Origin: an uncultured Rhizobiaceae group bacterium
GTDB taxonomy: Bacteria > Pseudomonadota > Alphaproteobacteria > Rhizobiales > Rhizobiaceae
Length of the DNA: 64,000 nucleotides
Assembly (NCBI GenBank): GCA_947501445.1
Contig: CANMVS010000011.1
Span: forward strand, 124,001-188,000
Direction of reading: 5' to 3'
This document shows positions 25,975 through 34,934 of the stretch, in pieces. The position numbers and the translations under genes were made by a program. The notes below the pieces were generated by a model. That model searched no databases. It was not told the DNA's origin and saw only the letters and a list, made by a program, of their open reading frames with translations. Every line of letters begins with the position of its first letter. The stretch's first letter is position 1.

Positions 25975-26288
25975 TGGACTCACTTTACACACTCAAAGAC
26001 CTTACTGACCCAAACATACACTTTGAGGTTTAAAGATTGTCTAAACAAACCAGTACAAGTTTGTTCAAGTTTTAGCGGATAGAAATAACTGCATAAAAAC
26101 AAAGTCTTGGTGAAATTCTAGCATTTCAGGAAAGATTTTTCCTCAATGTCAGCATGCCCATTTTGTTGCAGCCTGCCACGAATTGAGCTGAATCTTCAGT
26201 TTATTAATCGCTCTTGCTGTTGCGGCCCGGATTGCATATATCAGTGCAACAGCTTGATCGGCGCCTTTAACGCCTTTGAACGCGGAAT
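25975..26288. other. sciP upstream region
   Basis: About 310 AT-rich bases with no gene. They presumably hold the sciP promoter (minus strand) and the mnmA promoter (plus strand). No operator or perfect CtrA site was recognised. Confidence 0.4.
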
Positions 26289-27485
26289 ATGACCTTGAAC
26301 ACATTAGATTTTGACAAAAGACCTGAGGACACTCGGGTCGTGGTTGCCATGTCTGGCGGCGTTGATTCCTCCGTCGTTGCGGGTTTGCTGCAACGCGAGG
26401 GGTATGATGTTGTCGGCGTGACACTTCAGCTCTACGACCATGGTGCAGCAGTGCACCGTGCCGGCTCCTGCTGCGCGGGGCAGGATATCGATGATGCGCG
26501 CCGTGTTTCCGAAACACTCGGCATTCCCCATTATGTGCTGGATTATGAACAGCGCTTCCGTGAGGCGGTGATCAATCCGTTTGCGGAAAGCTATGTTGCG
26601 GGTGAGACACCAATACCCTGTGTTGCCTGCAATCAGACGGTCAAATTTGCCGATCTGTTAAAGACGGCAAAGGAGCTTGGGGCCGATGCACTGGCGACGG
26701 GGCACTATATCCGCTCGCGTGCCAATGGTGCGCATCGGGCTCTTTTTCGGCCGATCGATTCGGACAAGGATCAAAGCTATTTTCTGTTTGCGACAACGCA
26801 GGAGCAAATAGATTATCTGCGCTTTCCGTTGGGCAACCTGTCCAAGGCGGAGACCCGGGCACTGGCAACAGATATGGGTTTGAATGTAGCCGAAAAGGCT
26901 GAAAGCCAGGACATCTGTTTCGTGCCACAGGGCAAATATAGCGACATTATCACCAAGCTGCGGCCTGATGCGGCGTTAAGTGGCGACATCGTTCATATCG
27001 ACGGCCGGGTGCTCGGACAGCATGCCGGTATCATGCATTATACGATCGGTCAGCGCCGGGGCATCGGTGTTGCAACGGGTGAGCCATTGTATGTGGTGCA
27101 TCTGGATGCACGATCGGCCAGGGTTTTTGTTGGGCCGCGTGAGGCACTCGAAACGAGCCGCCTGTTCCTGCGCGATGTCAACTGGCTCGGCGATGATGTT
27201 ATTTCCGCCATCCCGCCGGGTGGATTTTCCTGTTTTGCCAAGGTACGCTCAACACGTCCTCCAAAGCCGGCGACCATTCATTTGCATGAAGGCAGTCTGC
27301 GCGTAACGCTGGACGAGGGTGAAGACGGCGTTGCACCGGGGCAGGCCTGTGTCCTTTATTCCAGTGCCGGAGACAACGCACGGGTGTTTGGCGGTGGGTT
27401 TATTGATCGCACAGAACGCACAGCCGAAGCCCAAAGTCTTTTGACAGGTCTGCTGGCGGAACGCGACGTCCAACCTGTTGCCTAG
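26289..27485 (+). CDS. mnmA: tRNA-uridine 2-sulfurtransferase MnmA
   Basis: 398 residues. It thiolates U34 of Lys, Glu and Gln tRNAs. The PP-loop is SGGVDSS (22-28), and the catalytic cysteines are C114 ([12 protein letters not shown]) and C210 ([13 protein letters not shown]). The C-terminal beta domain includes [12 protein letters not shown]. The stop TAG (27483-27485) is the first three bases of a dispersed repeat. Confidence 0.96.
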   Translation: MTLNTLDFDKRPEDTRVVVAMSGGVDSSVVAGLLQREGYDVVGVTLQLYDHGAAVHRAGSCCAGQDIDDARRVSETLGIPHYVLDYEQRFREAVINPFAESYVAGETPIPCVACNQTVKFADLLKTAKELGADALATGHYIRSRANGAHRALFRPIDSDKDQSYFLFATTQEQIDYLRFPLGNLSKAETRALATDMGLNVAEKAESQDICFVPQGKYSDIITKLRPDAALSGDIVHIDGRVLGQHAGIMHYTIGQRRGIGVATGEPLYVVHLDARSARVFVGPREALETSRLFLRDVNWLGDDVISAIPPGGFSCFAKVRSTRPPKPATIHLHEGSLRVTLDEGEDGVAPGQACVLYSSAGDNARVFGGGFIDRTERTAEAQSLLTGLLAERDVQPVA

Positions 27486-27582
27486 ACCGTTTCACGTTTT
27501 GTCAGAAACGGAACAACGGTGTCGGCCTTTGATTTTGTTGATGCATTGAGGCTTTGCCAATTCCGTCAAAATCTGAATTGCC
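27483..27582 (+). repeat. ~100-bp dispersed repeat, copy D (full length)
   Basis: It begins TAGACCGTTTCACGTTTTG, has the perfect CCGTTTC/GAAACGG inverted repeat, and ends near TCCGTCAAAATCTGAATTGC. It supplies the mnmA stop codon. Confidence 0.85.
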
Positions 27583-27667
27583 TTAAACCAAAGGTGGCGC
27601 CTGGGCATTGCGCAAAGCCAGATCACGGCAGGTTTATGCAAAGTCGACGAATTGAAATTTGACGCAA

Positions 27668-27697
27668 TAAAAAGCCGGCTCTTTAGCCGGCTTTTTA
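27668..27697. terminator. bidirectional rho-independent terminator
   Basis: AAAAAGCCGGCT-CTTT-AGCCGGCTTTTT is a perfect hairpin flanked by A-run and T-run, between mnmA and the convergent aminotransferase gene. Confidence 0.92.
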
Positions 27698-27723
27698 AAT
27701 GTTAAGTGTTTGAATTTTATCTT

Positions 27724-28863
27724 TTATTCGGCTGCTACCGATTGTTGCGCCTGAATAAATGATCCAATCGTTTCAATGATACGGTCCTGATCTGTGCGTT
27801 TGAGATAGGGATGCATTGGCAGGCACAATATCGTATTGGGCAATTGATTGGTTATTGTCATGGCACCCGGGCCTGTCGGATAGTGCTTGTAGGCCGGCTG
27901 CTGGTGCAGTGGTTTGACATAGTAGATAACCGACGGAATATCGTTTTCACCCAGATGCGCCTTGAGGCCATCACGGTGCGGCGTTTCAATGGCAAATTGT
28001 GCCCAAGCGGATGTCATGCCTTCACCAACCTTTGGCACACGCACGAAGTCGCGCAGGTTGTCGCAGTAATATTGTGCAATGTTTTGACGCGATTCCAGTT
28101 CTTCATCAAAGATTGCAAGCTTTTCCAGCAGGATTGCTGCCTGGATCGTATCAAGACGTGAATTCAGGCCGATGTGCACATTGTCGTACTGGCTTTCACC
28201 TTTGCCATGAAAGGCATAGGAACGCAGTTTTTCCATCAGGGCATCATCATTCGTCAACATGGCGCCGCCGTCACCATAACAGCCCAGCGGCTTGGCCGGA
28301 TAAAAGCTCGCACCGGCCACGTGACCAAAGGCACCGCAGCGACGTTTTGGCGTTGACCCGCCAATAGCCTGTGCAGCATCTTCGAGGATCAGCAGGTCAT
28401 ATTTGCGACCAATGGCCTCAATGGCATCATAATCTGCGGGAAGGCCAAACAGGTCGACTGGTATAATGGCCTTTGCATTGAAATTGCCGTCAGCCCGTAT
28501 GGCCTGAATGGTTTCTTCAAGATGCGTAGGGCACAGATTATAGGTCTCGTGTGAAATCTCAACGAAGACGGGTGTTGCGCCGGTCAGCGCCACAACTTCA
28601 GCGGTTGCCGCGAAAGTAAACGAGGGCACAAAAACCGCGTCGCCAGGGCCAATGTCCCAGGCCATCAGTGGCAGCAGCAGTGCATCGGTGCCATTGGCAC
28701 AGGCAATTGCGTGTTTCACACCGGTATAGGCAGCAAGTTTTTCTTCGAACGCACCAACTTCGGGGCCCAGGATATAGCGTCCTTCACCGAGCACCTTCGA
28801 AACGGCCTTTTCCAGCCGGTCACCAATGCGCTCCCGTTGCGCGGCAAGATCAATAAATTGCAT
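27724..28863 (-). CDS. DegT/DnrJ/EryC1-family sugar aminotransferase
   Basis: 379 residues from the ATG at 28863 (MQFIDLAAQRERI). This PLP enzyme aminates nucleotide-sugar keto groups. PLP lysine K191 lies in FYPAKPLGCYGDGGA, with D162 in ILEDAAQAIGG. The closest pattern is the WbpE-like group that forms diacetamido-uronic acids for surface polysaccharide. The oxidoreductase at 29160 is on the same strand upstream and would supply the keto sugar, although ~295 bases separate them. Confidence 0.88.
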   Translation of the reverse strand: MQFIDLAAQRERIGDRLEKAVSKVLGEGRYILGPEVGAFEEKLAAYTGVKHAIACANGTDALLLPLMAWDIGPGDAVFVPSFTFAATAEVVALTGATPVFVEISHETYNLCPTHLEETIQAIRADGNFNAKAIIPVDLFGLPADYDAIEAIGRKYDLLILEDAAQAIGGSTPKRRCGAFGHVAGASFYPAKPLGCYGDGGAMLTNDDALMEKLRSYAFHGKGESQYDNVHIGLNSRLDTIQAAILLEKLAIFDEELESRQNIAQYYCDNLRDFVRVPKVGEGMTSAWAQFAIETPHRDGLKAHLGENDIPSVIYYVKPLHQQPAYKHYPTGPGAMTITNQLPNTILCLPMHPYLKRTDQDRIIETIGSFIQAQQSVAAE

Positions 28864-29159
28864 TTTACTTCTGTCCCCTGCGGTATACGCCGACTGCCGC
28901 CCATTCACGTGGATCAGGTCATCAATTGTCAGCCGTGAAAATTCCGAAACCCGGCTCCCAATCTGCCGGGTCGTCATCACGATTGACCAACAATAACGAT
29001 GAAATCCTTACATTCCAGCTAATACGCCGACATTACACATATTTCTACCCCCGGTTCAGTCACACAAACCTGCAGATTGTAACGATGGGTGATCGCTACG
29101 CGGGCGACCGCGTGCAGCTTTACCCACCGTCACCTGGAAGCGGTCGCTGTGTCCAATCT
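28864..29159. other. gap between two sugar-modification genes
   Basis: No gene was supported on either strand. CCCGGC and GCCGGG near 28952-28967 form a short hairpin. It may hold a separate promoter for the aminotransferase gene. Confidence 0.35.
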
Positions 29160-30119
29160 TCAGTCGTGGGCAATGGTGCCCTGGCTGAGGATGCGAATGA
29201 CAGCAAGCCCGTCCTGTGCCGGTGTGCGCGATGGTTTGCCGGTTTGAATGCAATCGATGAAATGCGCACATTCGCGGGTCAGCGGCATGCCGTCCGGCAC
29301 GGCTATGAAGCGGGGTTCTGCCGTTTCGAATTGCAGCCCGGCACCCTCGGACCAGACTCTGTGATCATAGACCGCCAGTTTTTCGTTCCAGGGTGCCACA
29401 TCATCAAAGACCGCCATGGCTTTTTCGCCAATAACAGTCAGGCGTCGTTCGCGATAAGGATTGAGCCGCGAGGTAAAGACGTGAGCGCGAATGCCGCCGG
29501 GGAAAGTCAGATGAAGATGGGCAAAATCGCTCAGATGATCATGAACCGCCGTGCCTTCGCCATGGATCGTATCGGGCTCTTCCCCGGTCAGCGCCATAAT
29601 CAGCGACAGGTCATGGGGGGCTATATCCCACAGGGCATCATTTTCGGCATGGAATTTGCCAAGGCCAAGGCGGTGTGAGTGAATATAGCGAACAGCGCCC
29701 AACGTATCATTGGACACCATTTCGGCCAAAAGCTCGAACGCCGGATGGAAGCGCAACACATGACCGGTCATCACACAAAGGTTCGCAGCCTTGCCAGCCG
29801 CAACGACCTGCTGTGCATCATCGACATTCAGCGCGATGGGTTTTTCGATCAGCACATGTTTGCCTGCGGCAATGGCCTGCAGCGCTACCTGTGCATGAAA
29901 CTGTGGAGGCAGTGCCAGAACAACGCCGTCAACCGAAGGGTCAGCCAGCACGGCCTCAGGATCCAGGGCAGGCACATCAAATTGTGCGCCAAGTGCCTGT
30001 GCACGTTTGGTATCCTGGTCACTTACAGCATAGAGCGAACCCAGCGTGCTCAGGGTGCGCACATGATTCTGGCCCCAATATCCGCAGCCGATAACAGCGA
30101 TAGCCGGATTGGTTTTCAT
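29160..30119 (-). CDS. Gfo/Idh/MocA-family oxidoreductase
   Basis: 319 residues from the ATG at 30119. The Rossmann motif is VIGCGYWGQNHVR (about 10-21), EKP at 92-94 supplies the lysine of the family, and DIAPHDLSLI carries the likely catalytic His. It probably oxidises the C3 hydroxyl of a UDP-sugar or a related polyol for the downstream aminotransferase, as WbpB does for WbpE. Substrate is inferred from context. Confidence 0.85.
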   Translation of the reverse strand: MKTNPAIAVIGCGYWGQNHVRTLSTLGSLYAVSDQDTKRAQALGAQFDVPALDPEAVLADPSVDGVVLALPPQFHAQVALQAIAAGKHVLIEKPIALNVDDAQQVVAAGKAANLCVMTGHVLRFHPAFELLAEMVSNDTLGAVRYIHSHRLGLGKFHAENDALWDIAPHDLSLIMALTGEEPDTIHGEGTAVHDHLSDFAHLHLTFPGGIRAHVFTSRLNPYRERRLTVIGEKAMAVFDDVAPWNEKLAVYDHRVWSEGAGLQFETAEPRFIAVPDGMPLTRECAHFIDCIQTGKPSRTPAQDGLAVIRILSQGTIAHD

Positions 30120-30264
30120 AACGTGAATTCCACATGTGATTGTTGCATTGCCGTTGCAATATCGGCCTGACCACAGCCACGCAAGTGGGCAACCCAATTT
30201 TCTTCAAGCTTTTGCTTGACACCAGCCTTTGCCCACCATTATATCGCGCCGTTCCCAAAGGTAC

Positions 30265-30341
30265 GGCGGGGTAGCTCAGGTGGTTAGAGCAGCGGAATCA
30301 TAATCCGCGTGTCGGGGGTTCAAGTCCCTCTCCCGCTACCA
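30265..30341 (+). tRNA. tRNA-Met (CAT anticodon)
   Basis: A 77-base cloverleaf: acceptor GGCGGGG, D arm with AGCTCAGGTGGTTAGAGC, anticodon arm GCGGAAT-CAT-AATCCGC, T arm GGGGG-TTCAAGT-CCCTC, and encoded CCA. The acceptor start and anticodon stem match the alphaproteobacterial elongator methionine tRNA; initiator features (three G:C pairs at the anticodon stem base) are absent. Confidence 0.95.
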
Positions 30342-30984
30342 ATTTTTCAATATAATCAGCTATTTGGCCGAAAAATTGATTTTTCGTGTGCCTGAAATGC
30401 GCTTACACATCACGTATACAAAATTTCACAACAGCGGGCCGGATTCACAATGATGTCCGAAAATCACGCGATTTTTGGTGGAAAGATGCATGTTTACCAG
30501 AAGAGCGTGCAAACTTTGGGGTTTTGCTGGTCTGTGAAGCGCGAGTTGGGGTGAAAGGATGTCTGATCGCCCCTGGATTTCGTATTGATCGAACAAATCA
30601 TATTTGAGCTTTCAAGCGCGCGCCGGTTCTGCTCCATCGCATGTGCAGATTTTTCACGAAACGCCTTGCGATACGGAGGTTGATGTCTGATTCAGCTGAA
30701 TGCATCAACAAAATCAAAGGCCAACACCATTGTTCCGTTTCTGACCAAACGTGAAACAGTCTAAGGAAACGCCACCCGGGCTCCGGTTGGTTTTGTCTGC
30801 CGGCACCAGGCGACCTGTTATCAGCCGAATAGCGATCAACGCAACAAGGCCTTTCGGCAGGGACGAGGCAGTGAAGAGGTATCCGGCAACTTCAGTCTCA
30901 GTTACGTGTGCCTGGTCGACATGACGGCAGCCAAGCACGGCAATGATACCTTTTTCATCACTCTGTTCGTTGATTGCCGCCTCT
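30342..30984. other. about 640 bases without a gene, holding repeat copy E
   Basis: No coding frame is credible. Contains the repeat at 30690-30764. The rest gives no recognisable signal; no integrase or attachment-site duplication of the tRNA 3' end was found. Confidence 0.4.
30690..30764 (-). repeat. ~100-bp dispersed repeat, copy E (shortened)
   Basis: In reverse it reads TAGACTGTTTCACGTTTGG and continues to TTGATGCATTCAGC. The second half of the consensus is lost. Confidence 0.7.
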
Positions 30985-32814
30985 TTATTCTGCGGGTACA
31001 GATTCAAGCCCGGAATGTTGATGTTTTTCACGCAAGTGGTCTCGATACAGCGCTTTACCCAATGCGACCATCATCATTCCCAGGATCACTGCAAAGGGCA
31101 GGGCACCAATGATCATCGCGTTTCGTATCGCTTCCATCGGATTGTTCTCTCCGGCCGCCAGCAATAATGTGCCGAGCACGGCGGTCAGAATCACACCCCA
31201 GACGATACGGTGTTTGATACCGGTTTCCTGATCTCCTCCGGACATGATTGTGTTCATTACGAGTATACCCGAATCTGCAGACGTGACGAGGAATGTCATG
31301 ACCAAAACAACACACATCACATTCAGCGCGGACAGTAATCCACCATCCAGAATGTAGGACAGGGTGACGAACAACTTGTTGGTATTGGATGCGCCCATGA
31401 TGGCGCCATCAGCTATACCGCTGAGTTCCAGATCAATTGCTGTGGCTCCCAGAATTGTCATCCAGGCAAAACAAACCAGCGATGGCGCAACAACACAGCC
31501 TATGACGAACTCGCGAATTGTGCGCCCTTTTGAGATGCGGGCAAGAAACAGGCCTACAAATGGTGCATAGGCAACCATCCATGCCCAGTAGAAAGTTGTC
31601 CATCCCGCTTGCCAGGTGAATTGGCGAGCATTGTTGCCTGCCTCATACACCGCCGCGAGTGTTGCTGCATCGAGCGCTGCCGCGTCACCGGTAAGCCCCG
31701 AAACAAAGCCATCGTAGCTGCCCCAGGCGTTGGTTGCACCGGCAAAAAGGTCACCGGAAAGCGGCCGTGCTGCCTCTGGCAACGCAACGGCGAATTCTGA
31801 CTCAGTCATGGGAAAATATGCATTGAAGGACAGCGATATAAAGTGCGTAACATAGTCATAAAGTGCGATCCCATAGGTTGTCATGGCGAAGAGAAACGAA
31901 CCAAATATCACAAAGGTCAGCAGCAATACCAATGACAGAACAAGGTTGAGGTTTGACAGGTATTTCACGCCTTTTCCCACGCCTGACACAGCAGAGATAA
32001 TTGACAAACTCATAATCAATACCAGCCCCGCTATAAGACCCGCTCTGCTGGGTTCTGGTGCCTCACCGCCAAGGTTCATAATCCATGCCATGCCAGTGAT
32101 TGCGTATAGTCCGTTCAGAAACTGGCTGACTCCAAAACCGATTGTAACGGATACAGCAAGTATCGTAGCGACGACACCAAGCGTATCAACCACATGCCCA
32201 AAGAGACCATTTGCGTGGCGTCCGATAAGCGGCGTCAGAGCACTTCTGATCGTCAGGGGCAAACCGCGTGTGTATGAGCAATACGCCATCGCCAGACCGG
32301 CTATCACAAATACTCCCCATGTATGAAAGCCGTAATGTGCAAACGTAAATATGTAGGTTGATCGTATTGCTTCTCTCGAGTTCGCTTCAACGTTCTGAGC
32401 CAGGACCTCCGGGTTGGACGCCCACAAACCCAATGGTTCGGCAGTGGCAAAGACCATAAGCCCCACGCCCAGACCCGCACCAAACATCATTGCGAACCAA
32501 GAAAAATTCGAAAATTCCGGTTTTTCTCCCGGAAGTCCCATCACACGCTTACCCGTTGAGGGAATAGCGGCAATGACGATGAGGAAGATGGCGAAAAAAC
32601 CAAAGAGAATTATGTAGAAAGCATTGAAACTTTCAAGGAGTTGCCATTTGAAACTACTCAGGGTGCTGTTCGCCGCTTTGGGCCAAAGCAGAGCCCATAG
32701 CACCAATGCAACCATGATGCATTTACTACCTATCGCAATAGGGAGGCTGTAGTTCTCGTAGAATCCGGATGGTGATTTCGCAATCACAACATCAGTAAAC
32801 GGTGGCTTTATCAT
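30985..32814 (-). CDS. BCCT-family transporter
   Basis: 609 residues from the ATG at 32814, which has GGGGACAAAG directly upstream; ATGs at 32826 and 32895 are less well placed. Twelve membrane helices are visible, with the family signature FYWAWMVAYAPFVGLFLARI and GRTIREFV. BCCT carriers import betaine, choline or carnitine with Na+ or H+. In the usual signature the aromatic box reads YWAWWISW; here it is YWAWMVAY, so two of the substrate-binding tryptophans are replaced, suggesting a non-betaine substrate. The divergent XRE regulator at 32947 probably controls it. Confidence 0.9.
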   Translation of the reverse strand: MIKPPFTDVVIAKSPSGFYENYSLPIAIGSKCIMVALVLWALLWPKAANSTLSSFKWQLLESFNAFYIILFGFFAIFLIVIAAIPSTGKRVMGLPGEKPEFSNFSWFAMMFGAGLGVGLMVFATAEPLGLWASNPEVLAQNVEANSREAIRSTYIFTFAHYGFHTWGVFVIAGLAMAYCSYTRGLPLTIRSALTPLIGRHANGLFGHVVDTLGVVATILAVSVTIGFGVSQFLNGLYAITGMAWIMNLGGEAPEPSRAGLIAGLVLIMSLSIISAVSGVGKGVKYLSNLNLVLSLVLLLTFVIFGSFLFAMTTYGIALYDYVTHFISLSFNAYFPMTESEFAVALPEAARPLSGDLFAGATNAWGSYDGFVSGLTGDAAALDAATLAAVYEAGNNARQFTWQAGWTTFYWAWMVAYAPFVGLFLARISKGRTIREFVIGCVVAPSLVCFAWMTILGATAIDLELSGIADGAIMGASNTNKLFVTLSYILDGGLLSALNVMCVVLVMTFLVTSADSGILVMNTIMSGGDQETGIKHRIVWGVILTAVLGTLLLAAGENNPMEAIRNAMIIGALPFAVILGMMMVALGKALYRDHLREKHQHSGLESVPAE

Positions 32815-32914
32815 CTTTGTCCCCATCGACCGTAATTTGTTCCATGAAGAGACATCATAAATAGCCGCGATAACATATTTCTCTAACATGCGCACTTGTA
32901 ATCGAATGTAAGCT

Positions 32915-32927
32915 GTTTAGTGTAAAC
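32915..32927. promoter_or_regulatory. candidate operator palindrome
   Basis: GTTTA-GTG-TAAAC is a perfect 5-3-5 palindrome in the divergent region between the BCCT and XRE genes, 20 bases before the XRE start. Suited to a dimeric regulator; no direct proof. Confidence 0.4.
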
Positions 32928-32946
32928 CTGCGAAGGGTAGAGGTCG

Positions 32947-33741
32947 ATGTCCAAAAGTTTTTCAGAAAACCTGCGTAGCTTGTGCGCTGAACGGGTGAGC
33001 ATTGCACAGGTTTGCCGCGAGATCGGGTTCAACCGTCAACAATTCAATCGCTATCTCAACGGTGGTGGTATGCCGTCAGCCCATAATCTGCGCCGCATTT
33101 CGCAATATTTCGGGGTTAGTGTTGAAACACTGGTTTTAAGCAAGGATGAGTTTTCCGTCGAATTGGAAGACCTATTGCCTGGTGATCACCATCGATCACG
33201 CCATTCGCTGGATTCCATGTTCGAAGGACAAGCCCAATATTTAAGGCGATATCTTGGTTTCTATCATGGTCATTTTCAAACACCCACGTGGACGGGAAGC
33301 ATCATACGCACCCTCGTCTGGCTGCGTGAAGAGAAAGGCAAAGTGGTAAGTCATACTTTCGAACGCGCGTATAGTGACGATGGCAGTGTTCGGCAAAAAA
33401 CGCGGCATTTGGGTCTGGTCGCTTATCAGGGGAACCGAATTTATCTTATCGAGTCTGCAAATAGCGAAGATAGCTTTATGTCCAGCACGATCATGTTTCC
33501 AGCACATCGCCAGCAGATCAATTTGATACAGGGGCTCACAATGGGTGTTGCCTCACGCCCCCGGCTTACGCCCTATGCTTCGCCAATAATCTGGAAACGC
33601 ATTCCCGCATCGGTTTCAGCCCGTCGGTGCCTCGAGCAAACAGGAATTTTCCCTGAAACCAGCACCGCTATTGACCCCGTTATTCGAAAACGCCTGGTCG
33701 AAACAGCTTATCCGCATGAGTTTGTTGCTCAAATCGGTTGA
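32947..33741 (+). CDS. XRE-family transcriptional regulator
   Basis: 264 residues. The N-terminal helix-turn-helix spans about 8-62 (AQVCREIGFNRQQFNRYLNG, then HNLRRISQYFGVSVETLV). The remainder is a regulatory domain without recognised cofactor motif (FYHGHFQTPTWTGSIIRTLV). Divergent transcription from the BCCT gene and the short palindrome between them suggest local control. The start has AGAGGTCG upstream. Confidence 0.8.
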   Translation: MSKSFSENLRSLCAERVSIAQVCREIGFNRQQFNRYLNGGGMPSAHNLRRISQYFGVSVETLVLSKDEFSVELEDLLPGDHHRSRHSLDSMFEGQAQYLRRYLGFYHGHFQTPTWTGSIIRTLVWLREEKGKVVSHTFERAYSDDGSVRQKTRHLGLVAYQGNRIYLIESANSEDSFMSSTIMFPAHRQQINLIQGLTMGVASRPRLTPYASPIIWKRIPASVSARRCLEQTGIFPETSTAIDPVIRKRLVETAYPHEFVAQIG

Positions 33742-33790
33742 ATTTCCATCTCCTGAAGTGGCCCGACAAAACCCGAACTGCACGAAAAAC

Positions 33791-33818
33791 AAAAGCCCAC
33801 ATCTGTTGGGCTTGTTTC
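33791..33818. terminator. hairpin between XRE gene and secreted pair
   Basis: AAGCCCA-CATCTGT-TGGGCTT followed by GTTTCTC. It lies between convergent genes and could work in both directions. Confidence 0.7.
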
Positions 33819-33860
33819 TCAAACTGGCGACTTCGCCCAATCCGACCACAGATGAGCCGC

Positions 33861-34934
33861 TTAATAAATCTCGAACTCAACCGCTTCAACCCGTTTGCCG
33901 ATCGTTCCGGGGTTGGCATCGAACGGGGCACGCATTGTGTTTCCGCAAACATCCTCCAGCCCGGGATCTATTCGCAGGCGGGCCAATGCCCTCCAAGGAT
34001 TGTTTGGCGTGAATTGCCAGCTATATCCATCATTCTCGACCTTACCCGCAATGGCATTGCCGGATGGATCAACGACAGTGATTAATCTGGTCGAAGCGCC
34101 GCGGTCCATAAGCCTGTCGAAATGCACCACCAGCGGGTCTTTGCTGCCGGGTTTGGCGGCATTGATCTGCCAGTTGTCTGGGTCAAGGGCACGTCGTTCC
34201 GCGGATCCGACTGCAAGCGGCAGTCGCACTTCCTTGTCGATGTGTTCGCCATCTGCACTTTTCATGGTGCCGGATATCACCAGCACGTAGTTTTGCCCTG
34301 CCTGGAGCGGCGCACCGTCTGTCCGGTTCGGACCGACACCCTGTTTGAGACGGCCCGGATCAAAAAGCAGGGTCAATCTGCGCTGCTCGCGGTCCCATAG
34401 TTCTGCCGCCAGATTGAGAAAGGGGCTGTGGACTATGGTGCCATCAGTCCGCTCAAGCCGGATCGCATCACGGATCTGACCCTTGGCCATCGGCTCGGAA
34501 AACATGAAGTAGAGACGTAGTGTATTCTGCGGTATCAGTGTGTTGTGTGGCGCGTGCCAGACAAGTTCCGGTGGCGCTGATCTGGTTGTTTGTACGGACA
34601 CCGTCGTCTCAAATTTTTCAACTTCGCCCAGTTCAAGGCGAAGCAGATAGTTCGCGCCGGGTCGCAGCTTAAACCTTGGTTTGATCACAAGCGTGTCTTT
34701 GTTTTCCGCAACCGAGAACGCCATACTGTGCCTGCTTTGCACGGTGCTGTGTTGAAAGAAGACGTTCGAGGGATCGCCGAGCAATTTCCCGCGCCTGGTG
34801 GCATCAAGTCCAGAAACGTGAACGGTCCCACCCACGGTATCGAAGATCGCGCGAACCTCTGCCATCGCTTTTGAGGGCAGGAGGAGCAGTGCGACAAGCA
34901 TTGCCTGCCGCACCAGCGAATTGTTACAGATCAT
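33861..34934 (-). CDS. secreted protein with Ig-like/SbsA-type domains, unknown role
   Basis: 357 residues with a signal peptide (LVRQAMLVALLLLPSKAMA). Three beta-rich stretches contain phrases typical of bacterial Ig-like domains (LRLYFMFSEPMAKGQIRDAI, YVLVISGTMKSADGEHIDKE and LVVHFDRLMDRGASTRLITV). Its ATG overlaps the stop of the upstream beta-propeller gene by one base, so the pair is translationally coupled. No catalytic motif was seen. A structural or ligand-binding periplasmic role is likely. Confidence 0.6.
   Translation of the reverse strand: MICNNSLVRQAMLVALLLLPSKAMAEVRAIFDTVGGTVHVSGLDATRRGKLLGDPSNVFFQHSTVQSRHSMAFSVAENKDTLVIKPRFKLRPGANYLLRLELGEVEKFETTVSVQTTRSAPPELVWHAPHNTLIPQNTLRLYFMFSEPMAKGQIRDAIRLERTDGTIVHSPFLNLAAELWDREQRRLTLLFDPGRLKQGVGPNRTDGAPLQAGQNYVLVISGTMKSADGEHIDKEVRLPLAVGSAERRALDPDNWQINAAKPGSKDPLVVHFDRLMDRGASTRLITVVDPSGNAIAGKVENDGYSWQFTPNNPWRALARLRIDPGLEDVCGNTMRAPFDANPGTIGKRVEAVEFEIY

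Noticed and set aside
19111-27582. the ~100-bp repeat as a classical inverted-terminal-repeat element
   Set aside because: Its two outer ends are not inverted copies of each other; only an internal stem is present.
28926-29678. 250-residue plus-strand frame
   Set aside because: Mostly antisense to the oxidoreductase at 29160-30119; no family.
30265-30341. tRNA-linked integration island
   Set aside because: No integrase and no copy of the tRNA 3' end was found downstream in the window.
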